DNA of 64,000 nucleotides from Otis tarda. Its lineage: Eukaryota; Chordata; Aves; Otidiformes; Otididae. Of the stretch, positions 23,518 to 36,200 are shown one piece after another. A program made the position numbers and the translations under genes. The DNA is taken from NCBI GenBank assembly GCA_026413225.1, contig CM048553.1, positions 43,440,001 to 43,504,000 of the forward strand. Reading direction: 5' to 3'. How positions within the stretch are numbered: the first letter of the stretch is position 1; each line of letters opens with the position of its first letter. Under the pieces are notes generated by a model. It did not search any database and was not told where the DNA came from. It saw only the letters and a list, made by a program, of their open reading frames with translations.

Positions 23518-26500
23518 CTACCTTGATAGAGTAGGTAGTCTAGAAGGAAATTCATTATTTTCTAGGCTCTGCTGTTAGTGTGGTGTTCAACTTGGGACAA
23601 GTTATTTCATCAGTTTGAGTCGACTCTCCCATTCTCCTGGCATGCGCCCTTTATCCATGTTGCCATTTCAACTGTCAGCTCTGTCAGTTGAGAACTTTCT
23701 TAGGCTGTGTTTGCAGAGTCGCCAGCGAGGCAGCACATTTCAAGCACTTACCTCTGCACTGCTGGAAGTTCTGCCTCTCAGCTGAAACTTGGTAGCTGAC
23801 TGTGAAGGCTTTAATTTCATTGTGGATGTAAATTAAAGCAGGTTAAATGAAGCTATCCCGAAGCATTGCCGCGAAAATGGTTTACACTAACTTTGAAATT
23901 GTAATAGGTCAGGAGCACACATGTATCAGGTAAGACGAGGTAGCGTCCCAGGGTGTATTAACTCACCAGCTTCCCATTATGCCCATGTGTCCCTTATGTT
24001 CTGCGCAGTGCTTTGCTCAAAGGAGCTCTTGGTCTACTTTATGTCACTACTCACTATTCTAGTAATAATAATGATAAATCTGAATAGTAAAATGATTCTG
24101 CTCAGATGTTCAACCTCTGCTGCTCCTTTGATTAAGGAAAGATTTAATGCTTTAATTTGAAACGTGTTTTGTTAAAGAATAGAGGGCTTTGATTCTCATG
24201 TTTATAAAGGGGTGCACTTCCTGAGCAGAATGGAAAACATTCTTTGCTGGTGAAGGATGTTGAAAGTACAGGCACTCCCTGCAGCTGATGGATTTGTTCT
24301 CAACTTACATTTATCAATACATGTTAACAGAAAAGAAAAATGGTGAGGTATTGTTCCACAAACAAGGAGAATGGTATTTCTTCACACCCTTTTGCTGAGA
24401 TGGGTGCAAAACCTGCGACTCCACCTGAGTCATTTATTGACATTAGGGCATCTTTGTGGCAAGATCTATTTATTTAATTATTTATATCCCCCCCCCCCGA
24501 TGTTCGTTCCTTTCCTTCATATTGTTGTCAGTGGACTGTATCTAACTTCAGCAAGTGTTTTAGAATGATATTTGTATGGCAAATAATATGTATGTTAAAT
24601 GAAATTCAATTTTACTGTATTAGAAGATAATTTGAATTGCAAATATAAAATTCCCAAAACAAACACCAACCAACTCCCCTGATGATTTGACTTCCTGGTC
24701 TTTTTTTTTTTTGAAAGACTAGCAACTGATTCTGATAGCAAAGACAAAGAAGAGATTTTCTCCATTAATTTTTTTTTTTTCTGAGGGAACAAAAATTAAG
24801 TGCCTATTGTATAGTAGAGAAAGAACATTTATTACATAAACTATTGGTCTTCTAGCTACAGTTTGGCATTATGATTTTATCAGCACTGTAGATTGTCACT
24901 AAATATGACCCAGAGCTTAAATCTGCTACTGTCGCTGTAACGTGTTTCTTCTAAAACTATTGTTGTCGGCCAGCTACTGCAAGTCCAGTTCCACATTCTA
25001 GCATCCAGCCTTTCTAAGCACAGCTAGGCTTAGCTTATCGTCCTCTTGGCACAGAGAGGCATGCGGTTTTGAGCTCTGTAGGGTGCAATCAGAGCTGAGG
25101 AGCGCCATTCTCCAGGAGCAGCGCATAAGTACTGAGTTTCAATCTGCTTTCTCTTCAAAACCAACATGAGCATCCCTGGATTGGCCAAAACTCAAGGATA
25201 AGAATTTCCAGGGTTCTTAAAAGTGGGAGTGAGATTACTACAATTTGAAAGATCCGGAGACTATTACGACTGGAGCAGAAGGAAAGCTTTCAGTCACTCT
25301 GTAAAAGACTGGCCATTATTGCCCCTTTTGAGAAGGTGCGAGGTGTCTGTCCTTCTCCCTTGTGCAAGGCAAGTTGATTGCTACAGGAGTAACAAGCCAG
25401 AACCCTCCTCAAGTGCTTTTGAGAGTCTAGCACTGGCCTCTACTCCATAAATTGAAAAGCTGTGAATCCTGGCTGGCCCTGCAGAAAATATATTGTGTAT
25501 TGTAGGCTCTTTGTGATCTTTTCCCCTTTGCACACCTTCACAGAGCTTGACACAATCCAGCCCATTATCTGTATGTGAGAGTTTTCACTGTTATAGACTT
25601 GTAAAAGTTTCTATTAGCAATTCTGATTTGGAAAGGACAATTGGAGGCTGAAAGAATGGCAAATGCAACCCGGATATAACTTTTTGATCCCAGAACCCAA
25701 TTAAATTTGTCGTTTTAAAGTGCATGTGACTTCTGAGTTCAGGTCTAATACTAGATTTATATTATTTCCTGGAATGAAAGTCACTGCACACAATTTCCAG
25801 AGGAGCATAATAATGATCCAGTGAAAAATGAATCCAGCTTTTGATTTTAATATTTTTTTTTCCCCAACAGAAATAAGATAGAGAACCAATTTAGTTTTGT
25901 ATTGGCTATTCCTTTAATGCTCAGTAACTTTTCTACTGTCAGTGACTTCTTTTTTTTTCTCAGATATCTTCTGTGTTAGTGCTGCTATTGCTACACAGTG
26001 TTAGTGTGCATTTGTATTTACATGGCTAATGCTATAGCACTGCTATATATTTGAGGAGAAGGAAAAAAAAAATAGAATATTGGTTGAAGGGAAACACTTC
26101 TTATCAAATATCCTGTTTGTAAGCTCACTTCTCATGCATAATTAGTATTCTGTGAGAGGTGTTTCTATTTTTCATCATGTCAAGGTCCTCTGCATGAAAT
26201 GATGCTTCAGCCTGGTCAGTTAAGGTAAGGGGGAACTTTAGAACAGCAGTAACCATGAATGCTCTGTGCTGAGCTGCTGTCTGTCTCAAAACAGCCTTTG
26301 TGCTTCTGAATTATTATTAGAGACACTTAGGTTTTGGACTAGCAGTACTCTATCTGTGTCTTGTTCCTAGTTATATCACAGCACAGCTCTTGCCTCACAA
26401 AGAGGCTGTTACGTTAATTCTGCTACTTCTTGGAGTTTGTGGCACCTTTTGCTCTTACAGACCTCTAGGAAAAAGACTGAGATATACCAAAGATGAAAGG

Positions 26501-28699
26501 AAGTGTCCTTGCTCTCCACTTCCCTTACTGAGCTCTCCTCAGTGGAGCTTGGCAGGTTCTGTGGGTAGTATGAGGTTTCTGGTCTGTAAAGTGATATACT
26601 TGAGAGCTTTGGGGAAAACCATACGTTATTCTTAGGGAAAAAGTGACTTTGAAATCTGTTTTACATGGAAAGAAATGAAGATGGTGTGAGAAGTCTTGCT
26701 TCTACAGAGTTGAGCTCTTTTTTTTTAAATTTTTCTTCCCTACCTTTGCTGCCTGGCTCTTAATTTTGGGCGCACTGGTCACCTGTGATATTATTGTAAT
26801 AAATTTTTTGTCCAGCAAGCCTGTCCTCTGAAAATGAGCAAGAATCAGACGTGTAAATTTGCTTCCTTTGTATGGAAGTGTACTGGTGTACTTGCATGGA
26901 CGTGAATGAAGCTGTTTTCTTTTCAACTACCTGAGGCACCCCATTTGTCATCCTCTTTCTAACTCCACGTGACTGGGGAACAAGCTGACTCAAGCTGTCT
27001 CTGATGTGTATCTAGGTAAGTTCCAAAAACAGGTGCATCTTCATAGCTTCTCTTCAGTTTGAATGTGAATTGCAGCTTTGTTTTCCACCTGCAGTTACTG
27101 CTGTTTGAATCTTTTCCCCAGATAAAGCTAATATAGTTGTGAAGTAGCAGCATATTCACTTTTATTTCTTCCTGAATTTTTTTCCCCTACCCCAGTTTGA
27201 GCTCTCTTCAGTGACAGAGCTGAGGTAAACCTACATGGTAATGTAGTTCCTGGGTTGTCCTGGTTTTGCGACAGAGGGCAAAGAGGGATGAGTGCTATCA
27301 AGAACAAGTTTCAGCTCAGATGAATGTTAACTGAAGATGAAAATTGCTATGAAGAACAAGACCTGTTGTTACAAAATCAAAATAACACATCCTTTTTGAA
27401 GCTTTTGGGGAAAGCCCTGCTTGCCCCCCCAAAATCTTCTGTGAATCAAAAACTTATCCATTAATTCCTGTTATCCCTTCTCCTTTTCACATTATAAGAT
27501 ACCTTGGCTATGATGATCATAATCTGTATTCTTTCCCTGCTGTCTTGACTGAATACGGAGTGTGACTCTGATGTGGTCAGTGTGATCCTCATTTCAGATG
27601 CTGAGAGGAGAAGTGCTCATTTATATCCGAAATCAAAAAGCAAACCATCCATCCACCTGAACTTAGTGATTCACTGAGATCTCAGAGCAATGCTTTTTCT
27701 GTGAGCAGCTAACTTACTCAAACTGATGCTGATTTACTGAGTAAACCTGTTCTGGATGATACAAAGCTTATTGTATCTCTCAGCATTACCTCATAGAGCG
27801 AAAACTCAGCAGAATGAAGACTTGACCCCTAAGTCTGTCTTCCTATTTTTCTTCTTTCCCCTCTCCCTGCCACCCCCTCACTCTAAGCCAGTTTGGTGGT
27901 TGACCACTTTGCACCTTGAAAGACCAGTAATGTACTCTGTGGTCCATTCAGAATGAAGCATGAATCGTAAAACTGGGCTGTATGTCTTCATCTACTTTTT
28001 CAGACTTGATAGAGAACAGCATTATGCTATTGGTGCTGGTTTTGAGCAGAAGTTCCTATCTGGATAACTTATCCCTGGATATGGTTATGTTGAGCTTGCA
28101 GAGCTGGTCTGCTGCAGTGAAATACAGGACCAGATGAGTCGAAATGGATACTTGAATGAAATCATTATTATCCTCACAGAGGCAGAAAAGTAGATATACA
28201 GTAATGGCTTAGACAAAATGCATTGTTTAAAGACCATGTTAAATGAATTCCTCCAGGAGGGCTTGCGTTTTTACGGAGAATGCTGTCCAAGCAAGGAAGA
28301 TCTGTTCTTCCTAGTTCTTCAGAGCGATTGAATGTGATTTTGAAACTTCAGTCTGCTTCATGTGTTACTGTTCAGGTCAAATACCTGCAAAAATAACTGT
28401 TATACTGCTTTTTACACCAAGATAGACATGTTTAGAGGCCCTGTTTCTAATCAGATCAGTTTTGAAGTCTGATATTATACTCTGAATTCAGAGTAGTAGT
28501 CTTCTCAACTGATCCACAATTTTTTCGAAAGAAAATATCTTAAATTTACTTTATTCTGTTAAACTTCAAAACGTAGTCCCACAGAACTTCTAGGGTCTCA
28601 AGGTGGAGCAGTCACTTTTCCTGCAGTGATATAGGCCAAATGGCCTCAGAGTTACTGATACGGAAATTCACCCGTTGTGCTGCTTTGGCATATTATTAA
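23518..28699. other. AT-rich spacer, no gene seen
   Basis: Contains C11 at 24488-24498, T runs near 24702 and 24770, and short chance open frames. A strong-looking donor GTAAGT at about 27015 follows a fair acceptor near 26934, but all three frames between them contain stops. No transposon family was recognised. Confidence 0.45.
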
Positions 28700-30273
28700 A
28701 GGATGCCTGGGAGAACCACAAAGAGGCTGTGCGAGTGGCCAGGGATCAGGTGAGGAAGGCCAAAGCCCTGATGGAATTGAATCTGGCCAGGGATATAAAA
28801 AGCAACAAGAAAAGCTTCTATAGGTATGTAGGGGACAAAAGAAAGTCCAAGGAGAATGTAAGCCCCCTTCAGAAGGAAACTAATGTCCTGGTTACCTGGG
28901 ACATGGAGAAGGCTGAGGTACTCAATGACTTTTTTGCCTCGGTCTTCACCAGTAAGGGCTCTTGTCTCGCCACCCAAGCTGCAGAAGGCACAAGCAGGGA
29001 CTGTGAGGATGAAGAACCGCCTACTGTACTTGAAGAGCAGGTTTGGGAACATCTGAGGAACTTGAAGGTGCACAAGTCCATGGGACCTGATGAGATCCAT
29101 CCACGGGGCCTGAGGAAACTGGCGGATGAAGTTGCCAAGGCGTTGGCCGTAGTATTTGAGAAGTTGTGGCGGTCTGGTGAGGTCCTCGATGACTAGAAGA
29201 GAGGGAAGATAACCCCAATTTTTAAAAAGGGGAGTAAGGAAGACCTGGGCAACTACAGGCCGGTCAGCCTCACCTCTGTGCCTGGCAAGGTCATGAGGCA
29301 GATGCTCCTGGAAACCATGCTAGGGCACATGGAGAGTAAGGAGGTGGTTGGTGACAGCCAATGTGGCTTCACTAAGGGCAGATTGTGCTTGACCAATTTG
29401 GTGGCCTTCTACAATGGGGTGACAGCATCGGTGGACAAGGGACGAGCAACGGATATCGTCTACCTGGACTTGTGCAAAGCTTTTGACACTGTCCCACACG
29501 ACATCCTTCTCTCTAAACTAGAGAGGCATGGGTTCGATGGACGGACCACTTGGTGGATAAGGAGTTGGCTGGATGGCCGCATTCAGAGAGTGGTGGTCAA
29601 CGGCTCAATGTCCAAGTGGAGACCGGTGATGAGTGGCATCCCTCAGGGGTCCGTGCTGGGCCCAGCCCTGTTCGACATCTTTGTCGGTGACACGGACAGT
29701 GGGATAGAGTGCACCCTCAGCAAGTTCGCCGATGACACCAAGTTGTGTGGTGCCGTCGACACGCTGGAGGGGAGGGATGCCATCCAGAGGGACCTTGACA
29801 GACTGGAGAGGTGGGCCCGTGCCAACCTCATGAAGTTCAACCAGGCCAAGTGCAAGGTCCTGCACCTGGGTCGTGGCAATCCCAGGCACAAATACAGGCT
29901 GGGCGGAGAATGGATTGAGAGCATCCCTGAGGAGAAGGACTTGGGAGTGCTGGTGGATGAGAAGCTTAACATGAGCTGGCAATGTGTCCTTGTGGCCCAG
30001 AAGGCCAACCGCATCCTGGGCTGCATCAAGAGGAGCGTGGCCAGCAGGTCGAGGGAGGTGATTCTCCCCCTCTGCTCCGCCCTGATGAGACCCCACCTGG
30101 AGAACTGTGTCCAGTTCTGGAGCCCCCAACATACGAAGGACATAGGCCAGTTGGAGAAGGTCCAGAGGCCACAAAGATGACAAGAGGGCTGGAGCACCTC
30201 TCCTATGAAGGACAGGCTGAGAGAGTTGGGGCTGTTCAGCCTGGAGAAGAGGAGGCTCCGGGGAGACCTTATA
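28700..30273 (+). mobile_element. CR1 retrotransposon fragment with reverse transcriptase, truncated at both ends
   Basis: About 1.57 kb of clear CR1 sequence. It begins in the linker between the endonuclease and reverse transcriptase domains of ORF2, so the endonuclease and ORF1 are missing. It covers the reverse transcriptase core and stops abruptly at about 30272, within the GGGAGACCTTATA motif that in other copies continues for about 350 more bases to the 3' end. Loss of the 3' end is unusual, because CR1 insertions are normally truncated only at the 5' end. The element is much more GC-rich than its flanks. No clear target-site duplication was found. The 5' boundary is accurate to about 10-20 bases. 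Confidence 0.95.
28703..30180 (+). pseudogene. CR1 ORF2 reverse transcriptase, broken
   Basis: One frame is open from about 28675 to 30180 except for a single in-frame TAG at 29194-29196, where the family normally has tryptophan. Recognisable parts are the pre-core segment ([31 protein letters not shown]), the catalytic motif [11 protein letters not shown] (Asp codon 29467-29469), [10 protein letters not shown] (29636-29665) and the FADD catalytic box (29725-29736). The predicted protein would be RNA-dependent DNA polymerase acting in target-primed reverse transcription, but no endonuclease is encoded and the frame breaks. After 30160 a short deletion shifts the frame into the TGA at 30178-30180, and an extra base near 30210 shifts it again. 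It is a dead copy. The single early lesion and otherwise long frame suggest modest age. Confidence 0.93.
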
Positions 30274-33200
30274 AATAAGGTATCAGACTTAACTGTTTGC
30301 CATTTCATTTTCTCGATATGTGCAAGTCTGTACATTAGTTCTGATTTGTAGGTTTTCTTATATGTAGAAGTTGTTTTTGGCAAGATTGTTTGTCTCTCCA
30401 GGCTTCTAATAATATAATAATACGTTATTTTGCATTGCACAGAAGTGTTTATTTTTAATCACTGGTTTTGCTGCTTAGAATGTGATCGTTGTTCAATGAA
30501 CTATTTGTGCATGGGTATGCTTAACAGTATTTAAAGATTTGGTCGCATTTTGAGGGGCTGCAGTCTGAACAGCAGCTGTGTTGCATGATACTGAAGATGT
30601 GCCTGGTGTAAGCCTTAGTTTTCCTCTGAGAGTTTGATGCTGTCGAGTAAGTAGTGTAGCACATTAGCACAACTGCCTCTTGCCATGCTAGAGTAGTATT
30701 CCAATTTTAGCTTAAACTGATCTTAAATCTTTATCTTGTCTTCAGTACAAGGTTACTATATAAATAGGCAGAGCTGAATGGTGTGGGGAAGGTTGAGTCG
30801 CAGTCCCCAGCGTGGCTGAACATTACGAGGTTTAAGGATTGTCACGAATGAAAACCTGAGGTTCAAAAGGCGATATGTTTGTAGACTTAGTAAAAAAATG
30901 ATGCATCATCACTAACCTGACATCTTGTTTACTAATGTTTCATTGTGCTGGAGAGGAAATCCTTCATATCCCATTAGCCATCTCCTGAACACTGTTCTCT
31001 TCCTTCCCCCTCGCCCATTGCCAGTCATCATTATGAAAAGATACAAGGCCAGTTTTTTTTGGTGTTGTGTTTTGTTTTGTTTCCCCCCTCATGGGATCCT
31101 AAAAGAGTATGGTATCCAACTCCTATTTGAACCTCAGTGGAAATTGCCTGTCTGACTTCCATTCCAACATAATACATCGTGAATATTAAACCACCTAAAA
31201 TATGCAGCTGCGTGTACATTTCTGCAAGGACTACAACTCTTAGAAAAGCAAAGCAGAAGTTTGCTGAGCTCTGAACAAAATACCTTCTTCCTTAGGAGAT
31301 GTTTCAGAGTACAGGTATCATGAACAGGTAAGGGGCAAGGGTTCACCAACGTGATATTGCTGTTAATGATGCTGATGCTGGCAGAGGGAGCATTATTCAG
31401 ACATGCAGAAGAGATGATATTTGGGCAGCAGTTGTGTACTCCTCTGCAGAACCAGTGCAACAGTTTGGAAAAAAATCTTGATTCCTTTTTGAGGAAAGAT
31501 GCAGTGGTTACAAATACCCAACCATTTGCTCAGGGACTCTGTGCTTGTTTTGGGTGGTAAGTCACATTTTGAGCCAAACATAGAAACCCAGCAGCCTCTG
31601 AAGAACTGCCTGTGGAGTGGGATGCCACACAAGTAGCCCCAGCAAAATCTGGCCTTCATTGCTAAGAACAGAACCAGGAACAAATGTTAAATCTTTAGTT
31701 TTCTACATGCATCTTCATCTGTTAGTAAACAAAAATATAGCCATGGAAATTTGTACATCTTCCTTTTGAAATCTCTGCTATTATAACTGTTTCCTCGTAC
31801 TGTAGAGCAAAGCTAACAAAAGAAGAAGTGGTTTTATGAGGCTAACAGTGTTTTCCCTACTTAGCTTTCTGAAAGCAAACCTGAAATAAATAGTTGTGCA
31901 GCCAGAGTATGATTTGCAAGCAGTATTAGAATAAAGATAATAAAGAAGAATGACATCTCACTATAAGAACTCAGTTTAGTTGCATCAATCTTAATGCAGT
32001 GTTACCTTTTCTGCATTTATAAAAGTAAAGGAATAAAGTGATAGTGGCCTTAAAACCTAGATATTGCAATGTAGACAGCTGCCAGCAGAATCCAGTTTTC
32101 ACGGAGAAAACAACTTTTAGTATTGCAATAAATTATTTTTTAATTAAGATTTTTCTGTATCTTTATCCTTCTTGGTCCCAAGGAATTGCTAAGTTAGTGG
32201 TTCTGAAATGCAGGGCGTTATGAATAATGCAGTTTTACAAATAAGAAATGTGTGCAAGAAAAATCATCAGATTCCAGTATCTGTTTGTTACTGAATGTTG
32301 ATTTAAACAAGTGGAGGCTTTTCCATCCATTTGTTTTGAATTCCTGTTGTTATACTTTGTAAACTTTTTAGAGCAGAGACATCTTATTTTGAGCTTGTGT
32401 GCAGAGCAGAGTTTTGGCTTGAACTTTTCAGTACTGCTAGGAAAAAAAACCCAAAACAAAGCAAAAAAGCAAACAACAAAACTGCAAATACATGAGTTTT
32501 TTAGGAACAGGGAATCACCAAAAGCATGAGAAGTAATGCAAATTAGAAGCGGAACTTGAACATACCATATTTCAAATTCTGCTTGGACTTCAGTCCATCC
32601 AGCTCAAATGGTGGGTGGAAGCTGTAGTGAAAAACAGCTAAGAAATTTTATGAACAACTTCTAAGCATGTTATAAAGATACAAATACAATGAATATAGTA
32701 AAGTAAGAGACCATGATTTTAGAGTATATGTTTAAGAAGTAATCAAATAGCATTACTCAGTGGCTGGTATTAAACAACCATTAGTCTTATTCTTAACCAC
32801 TTACGAATATAATTTCATCAAGAGTTTTTTATTTTATACTCTCATTTGATTTAATTAAAGCTGTGATATAATATCAAAATACTTGCAGTTTAGGCAGAGC
32901 ATTGTTTTTTTTTTATTGAAAAAGAGAAAGAAAATTGTATTGATTTGCTAAAGTAAACTTGGATGTTATTTTCAATCAATACCTTTTAAAGAAACTTTTA
33001 ATAGATTCTTGTGGAATCTAGACGTTCAGGAATATGTATTGTTTCTTGTGTTCTAAGGACAAATTTTCCTTTTGAAAGTCTTCCTAGTAGAAGAAAAGTA
33101 GTTAACAGAGAATGACATCTCTCCTATGTGTTTCCGCAGCAGGAACAGAATTCCTGCCTTACTCTGTTGCGGCTTTTCCACTGCCTTCGAAGGGATTTGG

Positions 33201-36200
33201 ATCAGACCCATAAACCTCTGCTCACTTCTGTGGGCTATTTGAAGGGATTGCTGTAGAATCAGGTTTCTTCCATTCCTATTCAGTTCATAGGATTCATGAT
33301 ATTTGACTGAAGAAAATGTTCAGCGATGCCTTCTGGCAAACTCCCTCACCAGGGGATCATTGTCTGCTTCTCGTTATTAGAGAGGGCAGGGGAGGAAAGA
33401 GTCATGAGCATCTGTGGTGGAACCCAGAGTGAAGCTGTTTACGCATTTTCTGTGACTGTGCAAGGTGATGTCGATTCCAGACGCCCTGCCCCAAACTAGG
33501 AGTCTGTCTGCCTGTAATAGGCAGGAATTTTGCTCTTCGTCACTGCCGCATCCTTGAAATTTTATCTCTGCCAGAGCTCCCAGCTCCACATTAGGCATGA
33601 TGAAGTTCGTCAGGTCAAAGGGCAGGATTACAAAACACATTAGTACTGAGGTCTGTTTTCCAGTTTTTGGAAGTTCTTTCCTTATCAGTGCCTTGTTTTT
33701 TCTTCGTGTATTCCCTCGGTAACAAAGAATTAATGATCTGAAAGTAGAAGGAATCTGACCCCATTCATACCAGGTTGTTTTTTCTGTCTCTCTTTGCTAA
33801 TATCTCCTTTTTCAAGGCAAGCGAGAGAGAAAGATGACTTTGCCATTGTGTGCATGGTTTTAAAACGGTTCAATAAAATTCTTCCTCAATTCTAAAAATA
33901 TATTACTGTCTCTTTATGTAATACACTGTCTTTAACCGTGATTCTTATCCAGGCCTCAAAGTGTGAAGAGCTAGATTTTCAAAATTGGAGGTGCCTGACT
34001 GTCGCATTCTTTCCACTGGCCGCTACCTGATCACAAGTAATAACTTGTGCAGCAGGTGTATTAGAGACAGCTGCCCAGAGATACCATGGAGGTTGGAGGT
34101 GTATATATTTAGGATTTAAGAAATGCATCAGTGCATGGCCCAGTTGTCAGCATCTGGCTTTAATTCTCCTGTAGGAACTGTTCTGCTGCCCTAGTAAAGG
34201 GGAACTGAAGAGAGAATGGAGCTAGTATTTAGAAACTGACTTTAGGCTGGCTGCTGAGTGGGAGAGATATCCATGTGTTTTTAATAAAATTTAAGAGAAA
34301 CATTATCAAAGGTTTTTCAGATGACTGTACATCCTCCTTCCCTCTAGGGCCATCAAATAAGGATTAGGAAACATTCTGTTTGGAGTGAATGGGGGTTACT
34401 CCATGAGGATCGGGGGAGTGGAGGGGTACTTTTGCCTCCTGTAACACTTCCCTTGTTATCACCTTCAGTTATTCTTTTTCTATCTATACAACAGTGGGGA
34501 AGGATTTTCCTTACGTTAAAGTAGGGCTCTTTCTTTAACTCTTTGCTCCCACTATTACTTCATCCTGTGAGGCTTTGTTTCTAACCATCAGTGGCGATGT
34601 TGTGCAGCTCTTTGGGAGAATTTTCTGAGGGCTGCCTTAGAACACAGGTAGATGCTGTTTGGAAATGTTGTGGACGCATGTGGTTTCAGTTATATGTCAC
34701 GTAACTGAAGTTATAACGAGGTTTGACCATAGATAAATGAAGACTTGTAACTTGTGCATTTATCTAATTGATGTTGCAAACATCTTACTCGTGATGGGTC
34801 TACAGCATGGTTTAGTGAAATATTAATAGCCCTAGAAAAGAAAAAATGCATCATTTCTTCTTACATGCATCAAACAATTTGTATGTCTCCTGATTAGGGT
34901 ATTCTTTTCTAATTTTTTTTTTTTGTGTTTTTTATACCATGAGACTGCACAGGTGTAGAGAACTCTGTTCCTATATCCTTATTGTAAAAGTAGTGTTATT
35001 GGAAAGGAACATTACACTCTCTGATGTAGTGAGTTTGGGAAGAAGTTTCAAGGTAGCGTGTGGGCGATAAGTGTGAAAATCACGTTATTTGTTTACAGTA
35101 TTATATAAGCTGAATAATAAATTTTTTCAGTATGGCATGTTGCTTTTTTATTTGTGACTCTTGAAGCGTTGGTCTGTATCATCAGACAGCACAAAATCAG
35201 CATTTTAAAACTAATTCTGAAATTGTTTAGATTTGTAGTGGAATACGTATAGAAAATGTACATATATTGACTCACTGGAAGGGGTAGGAGGCTTTATCCT
35301 CCAAATCTGACTATAATTTTCACAGTTGTCGGTAATACATAAGCTGGAGAGACCTAAAGCCTTTTTTTTTTTCTCTTTTTCTTTAACGCGTTTTGAATGA
35401 GAATGTGAAGTGCCACAATACCTGTTACCTTCTTATAATTGCTACTTTTACAAATCTAAGAAATATTGGTCCAGTCAGATTTGATTTTTCGTTTACATAC
35501 TGTATCCTCTCTTGTGAAATTCCTTTGAGTTGAGGTATGTTACTGGGACCGCACCGGGGTAAAGAGGAAGAGAGCAAAGCCCAAAGTCTCCCTGACTGAT
35601 AGGTCTGACTTGAAATCTCTTTGCCTGTGGTGATTTCTGTCTTTCCTGGCAAGCTAATCTGCTCTTTGAGCTGCTATTCTTCTTATTCATCATCAAGTGA
35701 TTTTAATATACTGGATGCTGAACTGAAGCTCAAGTTTCTCTTGGCAATGTTTTCCTCCCCTGGATTGTGTGCTACCGAAGACTTGCGCAAAGTCTGTGTG
35801 CATGCAGGTTGCTTGTCTCCCAGCATGAAGTGGTGTTTGCATACAAAGAACGATACTGTTCAGTCAGCACCACACAAATAATGGGTGACCGACTTTATCC
35901 CCGTATCCAGCCCAGCCAGAAGTTCCCCTTGCCTTCCTCTGATCTCTGCCAGGAGGATGAGGGTGTTCTAACCCTTACTGAGTATGAGTATGTCACACCC
36001 CAAAACAGACGGGGTGGAGGTTGGTGATAGCTTTACATTGCTTCATCTCAGGCCTTGGACTAATTGCAAAGGGGTTACTAAAATGTCACGCCGGGTAGGA
36101 TTAGCTAGGTCCTTGCCGTGCATGAATGTGAGAGTTTGTTTTGAAATACTACAGTAATACAGGGATGTCCTTAAATAGCATTGCAGAGCCTTATAAATTA

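Noticed and set aside
26934-27020. Possible exon ending at a GTAAGT donor
   Set aside because: All three frames between the acceptor and the donor contain stop codons.
29605-30440. Long minus-strand open frames across the CR1 fragment (192 and 265 codons)
   Set aside because: They are antisense shadows of the GC-rich CR1 reverse transcriptase frame on the + strand.
35767-36027. 86-codon open frame with protein-like wording
   Set aside because: A second frame is open over much of the same stretch, there is no recognised family, and no splice pair fits.
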